Of a stretch of DNA of 64,000 nt, positions 1 through 11,900 are shown piece after piece. The notes under the pieces are model-generated. The model had not been told where the DNA came from. It searched no databases and saw nothing but the letters and a program-made list of their open reading frames with translations. The stretch is from assembly GCF_905163445.1 (NCBI RefSeq), contig NC_053195.1:9600501-9664500 (forward strand), given 5' to 3'. A program made the translations under genes and the position numbers. Each line of letters starts with the position of its first letter. Position 1 is the first letter of the stretch. This stretch comes from Pararge aegeria (lineage: Eukaryota; Arthropoda; Insecta; Lepidoptera; Nymphalidae).

Positions 1-716
1 ATGAAAAACTTGGAGGAAGCTGTCGAGGAGCTAGGCCTTGCTGATGATTCTGAGAAAATCCCTTATCTAGTAGGAGAAGTGTTTTTATGTCAGAACTTAG
101 AAGACACTCTCGTAAGTTCCTACCTCAATAATATAGAAGGATAAGTTAAGTTTATTTAGCAACTATGTCTTATAGTTAATCAATCTAGGTCAGTAATAAC
201 TTCTCTTACTCTTAACTGATTCACTAATGACCTATTCGATTAAAAGGGGTTTAGTTTACCAATTTGAACCAAAAAGTGGCTATTATTACACCAACAAAAA
301 TTTTCAAGTTTAAAAAAACATGTGCAGACAAAACACAACATGTTTTACTTAGGGTTACTTATAAACCAGTAAAAACTTGTTTTTCTTGGATATAAATATC
401 CAGAATGCAATCTATCACAGTGCAAAATTCAGGTGTTTAAGTTCATGTATTTAAAACAAACAAACATGAGCTGGTTATTTCTTTTACTAAAATTAGGTTA
501 ATAGACATTCTTATTGCTAACCAGAATCCTACATAACTGAAAATCATTTGAATTTTTTTTTAGAAATCATTAGAAGAAAACAAAGTAAAGAAACAAAATG
601 AAATAAGCCAGTTGGAAGCCAAATGTGAAGAATTGAAGTCACAAATGAGTGAACTCAAAGGGCATTTGTATGGCAAATTTGGCAGTCATATTAACTTGGA
701 GAATGAAGAGGATTAA
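1..716 (+). CDS. PFDN4: Prefoldin subunit 4, 3' part (partial gene)
   Basis: Prefoldin 4 is a beta-type subunit of the hexameric cytosolic chaperone that passes unfolded actin and tubulin to the CCT chaperonin. Two exons are visible: 1-111, ending at a GTAAGT donor, and 564-716, after a T-rich tract and TAG; both junctions are phase 0. Together they encode 87 residues. The first exon contains KNLEEAVEELGLADD and IPYLVGEVF, which match the conserved centre of the family. The second is a Lys/Glu-rich coiled-coil helix ending in LYGKFGSHINLENEED, the usual C-terminus. The ATG at position 1 is probably an internal Met, because the family has an N-terminal coiled coil of about 45 residues before this point; that part lies outside the window. 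Identification is by recalled family sequence. Confidence 0.9.
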
Positions 717-884
717 AAATTATTTTAAAATTACAACTACACTCAAAGTGCTTTGAATATTTTAGCTTAACTACTGGTCCACTACATTTTTCTTAAAATT
801 TTCAAATTGCTTAAAAAACACTTAAAAAGCATGTATGAATCAATACAGACAAGAATTGTATATCTTATAGTAACAGGTTTCCAA

Positions 885-890
885 AATAAA
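885..890 (+). promoter_or_regulatory. Poly(A) signal candidate for prefoldin 4
   Basis: AATAAA lies about 170 bases after the stop codon, on the gene's strand. It is the first canonical hexamer downstream; transcript support is unknown. Confidence 0.4.
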
Positions 891-2478
891 CCATCAAAGT
901 ACTTGAGGTGCTGCCAGTGAGAAATCAAAAGTAAAATTCACCGTACAAGTAATCCCTAAAGTCTTAGATCTACCTTTTAAATCTCCTGCAAGTGAGAAAA
1001 CATTCTTAAAAATATTAACCTATAACCTTTTGAGAAAACACCTCTCATCACTACTGTATTCCATATATTAGGTACATTAGCTATTGAACATGCAATAAAC
1101 TTGCAATTGCTAAACAAGAAAACATATGAATACATCTATGCTTCAGTTTGTGAAGATATTATGCTTATAGAACAAGGAATACCCTGCAGCTTCTACTTTT
1201 ATATAATTCAATGACCCCTGCCTAAAAATACCATATAGATGTTCTTTGATGGGTAATCTCTTGTTGAGATGTACATGAATTACCTTAGGGCAATAGTACA
1301 AAGCCAATTTATTCATCAACAGCACCAGTAAAACTTTGATTCTTCATATGCAATTAAGGGATCATATTAAACCAATGCTTACTGATCAAATAATTTTTTT
1401 GATGTACTACTACTAATATGTTAACAAGTACTACTAAATCCTTTGAAAAACTTGAATCGATTTTAAAATGTGTTGATCAGTTATCATACAATTGGCTACA
1501 TATTAATTTTATTATTTAAATAAATTAATTGATTAAATATGATTTTGTTACTTACTTCAGTTCCAGACTCTTCCGTTCTATAATTACTTATATAATAAAA
1601 AAACCACTAATCTACAATTGGCCAGCATGGTGGTTCTCAGCATAAACCCTTCTTAGCCAAGAGGAGACCCATGCCCTGTAGTAGGCTGGTAAGTGGTAAT
1701 GGTTTGATGATGATGATGGTCATAATCATATATTGATATTTCTTCGTGATTGGTATCATGGTTAGTAATTTGAGTACAGATAACAAAATCCTGGGTTTGA
1801 TTCACAGGTTGAGCCAAACATTTTTTAGGGGTTTTCTTTTAAGAAATATCAATATCTTACTACTTTTCAGTAAGGGTTGAAAATAAACCCAAAAACAAGC
1901 CTTGAAAATAACGCGTAAACGGTCACATCAAACCGCGTGTAGTCATACCATGCGTAAATAAACCCATCGAGTGAATCGATGCTTTTTAAAATGTTCTTAA
2001 TAATGATACTGGATCGAAAATACCATCAATAGTTTTGACGCATAGTACACATACTTTGGTTACTATTAAAATATTCATAATTCTCCACAAAAAAAATGGT
2101 TGAACTTAGCAAGACAAAATAGCGAAGGAGTATCTGCAACTACTTCAATTTACTTATGTGAGGGTCATTTAATTTTTAATACTACTTATCTTTATTCAGA
2201 TAAAAATAAAGTAATCGTAGAAAAAAAACTGTCAGTAAAGTTTGTTTTGAGTATGTTTTCATTACACACAGATGACGTAACGCACCTTTCGTTGGGAGAG
2301 AACCACTTTAAAAATACGATTATTTTTAAGTTTTATTTGTTGATTTAAACTTGGAAACAATTATTTAGTAAAAATATAATTGAAAAATCTTTTCAAGTTA
2401 CGAACATTCTAATGAAATACATTTTAAATATTTTTGATGATGATATTTTATATAACCCGCTTACTTTTCATCTATTTA
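891..2478. other. Intergenic, AT-rich, no gene seen
   Basis: I found no convincing exon on either strand. The stretch holds a repeat tail at 1618-1722 and otherwise AT-rich DNA with short chance open frames. Confidence 0.5.
1618..1722 (+). repeat. Interspersed repeat, probable LINE 3' tail (family D)
   Basis: The segment has a conserved phrase about a TGGTGG/CTCAGC block, then AGGAGACCCATGCCCTGTAG, and ends in a run of GATGATGATG. Similar ends occur at 32505-32612, 58085-58135, 61459-61542 and 62505-62612. The common order (AGGAGRCCCRTGCCC, then GATGAT repeats) suggests the 3' end of one non-LTR family with a short tandem tail. The clade assignment is not certain. Confidence 0.5.
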
Positions 2479-2865
2479 TCTATATATATATATAAAAGAG
2501 AAAGTGTGTGGGTATGTTCCGTATAGACTCCGAAACGGCTGGACCGATTTCAATGAAACTTTCAGGGAATCTCCGTATTAAACTGGCAAGTAATCCTGTA
2601 AAATTTGGTGACGATCGGAGCACTCCTATTTCTAAACTGTCAAATACAGCTTTTATTTACTATTATGATATTCTATTGTTCTGTGTACATGGGTGTAGAT
2701 AATGATCTTCACCCGCTCGAGATGAGAATAGAAGAGAATGAATACGGAGAGAAATAAATGATTTAATATATTATGAGACTTAAATTAAAAATGTAATGTT
2801 GCAAGTTTATTGTTTAATTAAAATAAAGCAAAATCTAGCCCGGCGAAGCGGGCTGGGTACGCTAG
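2479..2865 (+). mobile_element. Non-autonomous Helitron
   Basis: The element begins TC followed by an (AT)n stretch and AAAAGAGAAAG. It has an internal CGGCTGGACCGATTTCAATG block shared by many insect Helitrons. It ends with a GC-rich hairpin (GCCCGGCGAAGCGGGC) about 10 bases before the terminal CTAG, which is followed by T. A 5' TC, a 3' hairpin plus CTAG, an A|T insertion site and no target duplication are the hallmarks of the superfamily. At 387 bp it has no Rep/helicase, so it would depend on an autonomous partner. The open frame inside (2508-2702) is not thought to be coding. Confidence 0.85.
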
Positions 2866-3157
2866 TTAGCAATAAAACTAAAAGCGCAAATGCTCAAGTA
2901 AGTATATTTCATAAACATACAAATTAGGTGCACCAATATACATCGATTCGACTTCAAGATTAAATAAGTAAGTCTTAAAGTAGAATCACAAATATTATTA
3001 AAAGTTGTGAGCACTAAAGACAAAAAGTGACCAAAATAATCTGTTTTCAATAATAATTTCATAAATAATATTTTATATAATACATAAAAAAGGAAGGAAA
3101 TTTCCTCTCTATACGTTAAACATCTAATGACAATATCCAAAATTCACAATTAAAAAT

Positions 3158-3275
3158 ACATTTACTTGAAGTAGGCCTAATATATGCACTTTTGAAACGT
3201 TAAGTAGGTATGTATGTTTGTAGTCACTCAACCACCGGTTCAGAAGGTAAATTTTACCGGGAAGAAGCCGGCAAG
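3158..3275 (-). mobile_element. 5'-truncated LINE 3' end (family B)
   Basis: Read on the minus strand, the segment carries GCCGGCTTCTTCCCGGTA, then an ACCGGTGGT block, then AACGTTTCAAAAGTGC and TTAGGCCTACTTCAAGTAAA. The same ordered blocks occur on + at 44850-44992. These are typical lepidopteran LINE 3' untranslated ends, kept after 5' truncation. Confidence 0.65.
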
Positions 3276-4190
3276 AAGATTTTATATATAATATTTCAGT
3301 ATTCAGCTATAATAAGTCAGATACAGAATTAGTTAAGTGTCAATTACTTAACTAATACTTGAATTAATCAAGTATAACTTCACAAATTTAAATTATGTTT
3401 TTCTTTCGTTTTTGCATAAAACGTAATTTATTTATTACAAAAGAAATAAAAGAAAGCCCGTCATTCACAATACATCTTTAAAGACACGAAACATATGTTT
3501 ATTTTTTACCGTCAATAATATTATGTACTTAGTAGTTTCACAATATGTACCAATTAAAAATTCTTAAGGAACTATGTAATAACTTAATACTATTTCAATA
3601 CTTTTGTTACAAAATAAAAAAAAAACTTTTAACATTAAACATACAGAATAATACTTTAAGTACATATTTTTTATATAACACAACCAATATACACATTTTG
3701 TAAATATACATATTATTATAGTTCGTACTTTACACTAAAACAACGATTAAAGTTATCATAGATACCTAATACAATTTAAAAAAATCTCTGTTTATTAACA
3801 CATTTTATACATAAAGTGAATTTGCAGAATTTTTAAACATAGATTAGCCCTTTAAAATTTTGTATTCAAAAAGAGAATTGGTTCCAAAAAATCTTTCACA
3901 ATAACCTTTTTTTACGGAATTCAATAGCATGGACATATTTAACAACAAAACGTTTCTTAAAAAATATTCGATAAGCAACAATTTTAACATCCCATTTATC
4001 ATAATAACGTGAAATTAGCAAAGTTGTTGTTGTTGTGTGGTTTGTAAAGAAAATTTAACGTAAAGTCAGTGGTAATGGCTGCATTTACAGCATAAGGCTG
4101 AGTTTGCGGCCATTTGCCATATTGTTAATATTAATGGATGATTCTTTTAGTTATTAATCTTGTATTAGCAATAGTGTATGGCAATAAAGG

Positions 4191-4221
4191 ATTTTATTAT
4201 TATTATTATTATTATTATTTA
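4191..4221 (+). repeat. (ATT)n microsatellite
   Basis: About nine tandem ATT/TTA units follow GCAATAAAGG, as in the tail of a retroposed element; the element upstream was not identified. Confidence 0.7.
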
Positions 4222-4944
4222 TTCACTCATACTTGATCTAACAAAGTTGTATTTTTCCAATAAACTTGGTGTAGAATACGATCTTTGTTAGCTGCCATGC
4301 TGCTCTTATAAATCTTAATATCATTTAGAGATAAATTATTACAAAGGACTTAGCTATGCGTTCCAATTAACACCGCGAGTCTTTCGTGCACTTTTGATTC
4401 TTTAAACTTTAAAATGAAAATGAAAAATGAAAAAATGATCAAATGGAAACTAACTATTAACTCTTGCATTTTAGTGTCGAATCCTGTTTAAATAAAGTGA
4501 ATAAATAAATAAACGATTAAATGAACCTTAGTCGGTTTCATTAATAAATAGTTATTTTTATTAGTCCAATATCTATGTTAAAGACAACCACTCTGCGAAT
4601 AAACATGGGCACGTAATAACGACCGCTCTCAACATAAGGGTATAGCAATTTTATGTGCGTAAAATATAATTTAAATCATTTATGTTCTTAATAGCATCAC
4701 AATTTTTTGACTAAATTTATAATAAAAGCCTAACAAATCTTGCCTTGTATTAACTAAACTCCTGCATAAATACCAGGTCCCGTTTAAAATGGGCTGGCTA
4801 CTTTTTCATTTATATAAGATACGTTTACGACAAACTTTGCTTTATATCTTACAGTGTAAAATTTAAACCAGATACAAGTTTTACTTCGTTATTTCACAGG
4901 GATTTATTTAAGACTAATGGTGCTAAATTAAAAGAATTCTGAGG

Positions 4945-4978
4945 TCAGAAAAGACTCGAGATATCAAGTCTTTTCTGA
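4945..4978. repeat. Short perfect hairpin
   Basis: Arms of 12 bp (TCAGAAAAGACT and its reverse complement) are separated by 10 nt. Confidence 0.6.
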
Positions 4979-5205
4979 TAAAACATAGCCTCTGTTTTGT
5001 GTATCAACAACAAGGCGGGTTTATTATCAGATATCAGGGTTTATTATAAATATCAGATTGTATCACTTTAGTTTATGTTGTCGGTAGGCTTAAGCGAGAT
5101 TCTAACTACGCTACCGACAAAGGACATACTACTTGTTTTTTAGTTACGACGAATAAATATTGTACGAATGAAAATTACAAACACCTAGATTTATATAAAG
5201 GGAGT

Positions 5206-5385
5206 GGCGTGCATAGAGGGTATGCAAAGGATATGCAGATGATATAAGAGTTATAAAAAACTTAAGGATAGGCATTGTAAGAGTTATAGAAAACCTACCC
5301 TTAAGTAATAATAACATAGCTCGTACTGGGGATTTTCTTCATTTTATATCATCTGCATACCCCGTGCATACCCTCTATGCACGCC
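5206..5385. mobile_element. MITE-like element with long terminal inverted repeats
   Basis: The left end reads GGCGTGCATAGAGGGTATGC, then ATATGCAGATGATATA. The right end has the reverse complement of both blocks, with small indels. Inverted arms of about 40 bp flank a roughly 100 bp centre that contains a direct repeat of AAGAGTTATA. No transposase is present. The outer AGTGGCG/AGAGGCG ends resemble hAT-type termini, but I could not define an 8-bp target duplication, so the superfamily is open. Confidence 0.6.
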
Positions 5386-5620
5386 TCTGATTAGAGGTTA
5401 GGAAAATTCAGGACCTTGTTTAAACAAAAAATTACCAAAAACAACACAAGTAACCTAACAGAAAACATGTTTATCAAAACCTAACTGTTAAATGTGTCAT
5501 TGTACTTTTAAAACAGGTAATTTTTCATTAAAATTAAATTATTTACCTTACTTATTAACAATCACATAATTATTTTTAATTTATAGAATTCATACTAAGG
5601 CTAATATCATTAACATCATG

Positions 5621-5710
5621 CCAACCATTGGATGTCCACGGCTGGAAATAGGCCTGTTTTTAGGGAGTTCCCACAAATACCACGGTCCTGATGGCGCTTG
5701 AATCTACCAG
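5621..5710 (-). mobile_element. LINE 3' fragment (family C)
   Basis: The segment contains CCAACCATTGGATGTCCACGG, GGAAATAGGCCTG and TTCCCACAAATACCACGGTC (each near the consensus of this family). This is the reverse complement of the family C 3' end seen at 34440-34575, 49775-49850 and 52320-52560, where the coding remnant reads like a retroelement C-terminus followed by CAGCAGTGGACGTC. Confidence 0.55.
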
Positions 5711-7184
5711 CACCGAATTTTGATATATTATTTTAATGACTTATACATTTATAACATACTAGTTGTACGCTTCGCTGTGGCACATTTTTAAGAAATGGTT
5801 GAGAAATGAGAAACAAAACAAAGAATACATTACTTATGTCAGCGAGTGTTTTTCTCGCTTTCGACAGATGGCGTGGTCACTGGTACATCGATCGTTAAAT
5901 AGACTGTAGTTTCGCGGTCGCGGATATGTGACTGATGCAAAAAATAGATAAAAACAATCCTAAGTACTAGTCCTAATCCTAATCGCTAAAATTTCAGCTC
6001 GATCGGTGCAGATCGAATTAATCTCTCGCTTTCACTTACTTTACATAAGCTTAAGAGTTACGTCATTTTATAAATAAGATCCTCCCATATATTTATAGTT
6101 AGCTTTAGTATTCATTGTTGAGGATGACCTGAAGGATGTAAGGTTGATTTAATCTGTATACTATTCACTCTAGACTTCCTAACATTTACCTGACTGTGAT
6201 GCGCTTTTTATGTGACACTGTCCGTGCAGATAATGCTTTAAATTCAGCCGCAAGCACGCATTCTATGCTTTAACACATTCTCTGCAGGAACTAGAGTAAT
6301 AAGTGTTCCGCACCAGGCGCACATACAGATCCAAAGGTTAACTTTTATTAAATGCGTCATTACGACTCAGAAACATTTTAATACTGTTAAGTGACGGAAT
6401 TAAGAAAGAGACATGACTATGGTACATCAATTTCTTATCCGCTGGGTATACTGAGATATTTATCCTGCGCTGAGGAAAATAACACCATTTTACTCCCTAC
6501 TCTCTACAAAACTTAACTGCGAAGCATACGGCGTATTGCAACAGATGTCACTGCTTTTATACTAAGGATTTATCTTGCTGTTTTTGGCGCGTTGATATTG
6601 TATCTTCTCCTTCTAACCTGCTTTATAATGTATATAATCTTTTCATTACTTTTTTTATGTAAAGTACTTCGTAAAAAAATTCAAAAACAAGTTGAAATTA
6701 AAAAATATATAAAGAAATAAAGTAAGTTTTTAAATTATATATATCGCTTGTCTGCGACATAGATGCCACATCTCAAAACGTTAAATTTTACAGGTAGTTG
6801 GTAAGCATTTTTTAACGTGGATTAATAATATTCTCGAAACGAAAGGAATAGCGTATACTATAACATATAATTTTCACATCCGCCTTAATCCTTACATATT
6901 AGAGAAATGTCCTCACTGTAATGAAACTAAATTATTTTTATACTTAAATTTATAACAGACTAAAAAATTGTATTTTTTTTAGTTATGTCATTCTTATCGA
7001 ATTCACATTTAAAACATACTAAAATCAAATAAGAAGATAATGTACATCATAAAATAGGTCAGGAAAAATAGATTATAAGAGTAACTAGATGGACACCCGC
7101 AAAAAATAAAAACCACAGCAATCCTCATGGGATCGGTATGACCGCAGTGAACAAGGTAATGTGAAAGTCCTACAAAATATGGTT

Positions 7185-8937
7185 TTATACGCCTCTCTGT
7201 AGACTTGTTTGCGAGTTGGACAACGGACTGGGCTGTAGGCTCTCATCTTCGTCCGTGTCGTGGTCGTTCGATATGCGTATGGCCTGGTACCACTGATTTG
7301 TGAGATCGGTCATTTGGCTCTTACAATCCTTCAATTCCTGAAACATACACACAACTTAACAAACAACACCAGTTTGTCTTCATTCTCCATTTGTTTTTTT
7401 TTTATTCCACTACAAGTTAGCCCTAGACTGCAATCTCACATGGTACCACCATGTGAGATTGTTATATATGTGATCTAAAATAGTAGGGCGCTAATCTGTT
7501 AGGGAGTATGGCAGTTATATTATTAAACCCCTAATCAGTTTCTACGCGACTACGTATCGTTTAGCATGTCTTTTTATCGGTAGGATGGTACCTAGCCTCG
7601 ACCGAAGTCTCCAACTAGGCCAGCTAAAATTCTGAAATTTTATATTCCCAAATTCAGCCGGGAATCGACCCTGGACCTCTCACTTAAAGCCACAGCGCTC
7701 AACGAGGTAGCCTGGGAGGTCGTCGTTCATGTTGTTTTAATTCTAAGAGCGATGGATTGCTACTAAGCATTGCGGCCATAAGCCTTATTTCTATCATAGT
7801 GTCTCTATAATTTTTCATCTATGCGTTAAGAAAAAACTATGTACCCCTTTTTACGAAAATTGCACGGTCGGAGGAGTATGAAATTTCCCAAACTTTCTGT
7901 TTTCATATTTTGTTCGTTTATGCATAAATCAATAAAAAAAACATTAGACACTACCACGTAATTGACACATCCACGGATATATACTCTTTTTTTTAAATCA
8001 TTTTTTGGATTATATTTTGTAGTTATATGTTTTGACAATAGTACCTTACTAATGTTCAAACTGATAATTTATATTAGGTATGGTCGTATATCGACCAGTA
8101 GGAGACCACTCGTTTGAATAAATACCTATATGGTTACAAAATTTAATAAAAACTATTTTCCTTTTTTTAGAATTTTTTTAAGATGGTCATGTCGAAATTC
8201 TTAAAAAAATCGAAAAAAAAATCATTATTCCAAACCGATAATTCCTGACCGGCCACCCTGTATATAAAATATGCTACAAAATAGCTTTTAATTATTTCTA
8301 CGCACCCAATTGGGTTTTCCATTACTTAAAAAATACTTTACGAAACTCTTTGCACTATCGTAAGCTTCATACAACAGGAGTGTGAAAACAGTAAAAACAG
8401 ACCATTAGACAAATAGAGAAGAGATAGTTTATCATATTATGTACAAAAAACAAATACCTGGTGTGTAAATCTTCTTGTGAAGAACGGTATCAAATACTTC
8501 ATATCGAGCCTTACGAATCCTTTGATCCTCGTTGCGTGTGAGTAATTAACCTAGAAACAAATGCGTTTAGAGTAAAGTGACACAAAAAAATTAACCAATT
8601 TTTATTTATTTTCTACATTTTAATGAGGCACCAACCCAACCCCATTTAATAAAGTTCCATGTGGCTCGAACGATTACTAATATTACTAATACTAATGATT
8701 CAAAGTATCACCATCGACGGCCGATTCGCGCAGTAGACAGTGACCCTGCTTTCTGTGTTCAAGGGTGTGGCTTCGATTCCCACAAGTGGAAAAATGTTAG
8801 TGTGATGGCATTAATGTTTTCAGAGTCTGGGTGTTTTTCTGTATATTATAAGTATTTATGTATATTGTATATTCATAAAATAGCACACCAAAGTAAGCGT
8901 AGCTTGTGTTATGGGTACTAAGATGACTGATCAATAT

Positions 8938-8983
<46 letters not shown>

Positions 8984-11900
8984 TATTTTCTCATTATATA
9001 AATCATTGGGCGTACACTGCTTAGTCAAAATTCTTCTTCTTTTAGTGCCATCTCCTATCAAAGGTTGGCGACCATTAGGGCTTACTGAACTTTATTAACA
9101 GCTGCTCTAAACAGCGTCTTTGTAGTCATGTTAAACCCCTGGCGTTGATTTTGTGGAAGGAATAGTCACAATTAAGTACACGGTATTGCTTTCATCCGAC
9201 ATTCAAATCAAAAGGTCAAGTTAGACGGTTAACTTTTAAAAACAAAATACAATTAAAATACATTTGACTTAAATATTTTCCTAACTCCAATGATATACAA
9301 GCTTGTAGGATTGATAGCCTCCTATTAATTATTCCGGTCTGAAGTTGGTTTAAAAGTAGTAAAATAAATACGTAGTATTATCAAGGGCATTGCAAAGTTA
9401 AAAGAACAAATTGCTAAACATTTTCTTACATTCGTTTTTAAATTTTAAGTCTTAGAACAAGGAATATCAAGGATGCTCTATTTTTGCTTTGAGTTTCTCA
9501 TAAAGAAAGAAAAAAATCTCGAAACAAAAAGTGATTTTCTTAATGTGTGTATGTTACTATTGTTTTTTTGTTAAAGAGTATCTAACAATTTGCACACATA
9601 CGAGTACATTGCATTAGGTACATAGTTAGACAATTAAGAAAAAAAATGGACTAGCTACCTCGAGTTCCTCTTCAGTTATTTCTGACAAGTGTTCCGAATC
9701 AATGGCCTGCCCCCACTCCTTTGTTTTTGACAAGCTCACTTCCTTCTGTTTGCGTAACGACCTTGAACGCTTCACCTTCTTGTTGGCCTGTCAAAACATT
9801 TCAAAACTTGCACAACACTGCAATGATACGCGAAAAAAATACAGTGCTTTCGATAATTATCGAACCATCGTAACAGTCACTACTGGACTCTTGGCTGACG
9901 TTGGTAAAGAAGAAGCAGTAGCATAGAATTTGCGACTCTATAACCAATACCATTTGGTAGATGATCTCGAGCAAACCTTCAGCCCTTGCGTTTATAAATT
10001 CTTGTCAAATTCACTGCAAGTTTTGAAACAAAACAGAAAAGATAACGTGAAAAAAATGGTAAATGTAGATGTTACTTACCCTCAAGAATTTTAATAAAGG
10101 CATAGTGGAACCTCCAAGAAACAATGTAGTAAACAAAACGATGATCAGTGTTGTTGTTATAATCACGTGACGGGTCTCCACTGAAAAGTCTAGATGGAGT
10201 GATAATGCGTAAGAAATCGCACCTCGTAATCCTGAAAGAAATAAAATTATTTTACTTAAACCCATCTGCCAAAATTATTAGATCCATATACTTATAATAA
10301 TTCTCAAATAGAATAATAATAGGTACAACTTAATTAAAATTAATATGTATCTCAAACGGAGCACTTTATTTGTTACGTTTAAATTGGTATTTTATTGGTC
10401 TAGCGGCCCGCGACTTCGACCGTGCGTCAAGGTTCTTTGCCTCAAAAACGACAGATATCCAGTTTAAATACTAAATTCAACATACTACTATAATGGGAAT
10501 AAAACTGGATGCGCAAAAGGTATAGACTAACATACATACAAATACCTAAGTAGGTTCATTCGAAAACTCTTATCCAAGCAGTTGGTTAAATAGATAAAAT
10601 GTTGTGTTCTCGTAATCTGATAGTGTTAAAATCGGCTTACATGTTAAATAAGCGTTTCTTCCTTGAATTGTGACATCGTCAGTGCCAAAGATACCGATTA
10701 ATTATCTTATATCCGCCGCTTTACGAGCAATAAATTAACAACGAACATCATCAAAAACAGAATCAATTAATTTTATGTTCAAATATGATTGACAGATATT
10801 ATTTAATCAAAGCAATATGGCATACCAAAACAAAATATCAATATTTATTAAACATTAATATTTTTGAAGTGAAACTTCTTTAGAAACGAAATAATAAGTC
10901 AATTGAGACACGTTTATTATTATTATTAACACTTATATAGGACAGAGTGAGATAGAAAATATTATAATTTTTTTTACCTATACTACCATGGAAACTAAAT
11001 AATAAAACTTACATTTATCCTAATAGTTCTGATACTCTACATCCACCTCAATCCCTCGTAGACTACTTTTCAAAAGATACACTTCTGCCGTGTGTGAATA
11101 AATTGATCAGGATTTTTTTTTAATTTAAATATACTTTGACTTGCCGCGCGTGGCCACCTCAACATCCAGCATTTTTTACATAAAAAATCGCCGTATAATC
11201 CAACATAATAAGCACTCTTTCTCGATTAAACAACAATACGAGCCTGTATTACTATACTTACCACTAAACCACATGATAAACATCATTTTCTTAGTGATCT
11301 TATGCTCCCGGAACTTATTGCAAAGTAAAGCGAGAGGGAATATATTTGCAGCCCTTCCAAGTAAACACAGTACTATACTCCAAACTACCAACGCAGGTTC
11401 TACGCGGTGTCGGAAACTGTAAAAATATTACAAGTTTAAAGTTTATAATTTTAAGTTACCACAATTATGAGAGTTCTTCAATCAGTCATGCTGCATGTCA
11501 TGCATACAATGTGCATAATGTATTTGTCTGCATGATTTTGTGTGTGTACAAAAGTCAGTTGCAGGCTGTAACTTATCTAAAGACGATGGTATAGCTGGAA
11601 CAAATTGTATGAATAGGTATTTCTTCCTCGTAGAGTACGATAAGTACAGATGTAGCTCAGGCAGAGTTTACCTATAAAAATTACTAAGCATAGATATACT
11701 TTGTATACGGTTTCTTTTTATAGTACCTAACAAGAAAAGTACCCAGTAATTTCTACATTTCACTTGGCACCGACTTAAAAATGTTGTAGAAAATATTTAT
11801 TTATTTAGTAGTTGCTTCCCAAGATATTGCTTTTTCCGAGGCTGCTCATGGTTGTAAAGTTCTCCCAGCACTTCACCATCAGCGTTTTTATTGTGATGAG

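Larger units (their letters stand above)
2866..7184. other. Region downstream of NHE8, no exon recognised
   Basis: AT-rich DNA with scattered repeats, described separately. Part of it may be the NHE8 3' untranslated region, since that gene ends at 7185 on -. I saw no canonical poly(A) hexamer close to the stop on the minus strand, so the transcript end is not fixed. Confidence 0.4.

Noticed and set aside
2508..2702. Open frame within the Helitron
   Set aside because: Built from the conserved non-coding end of the element.
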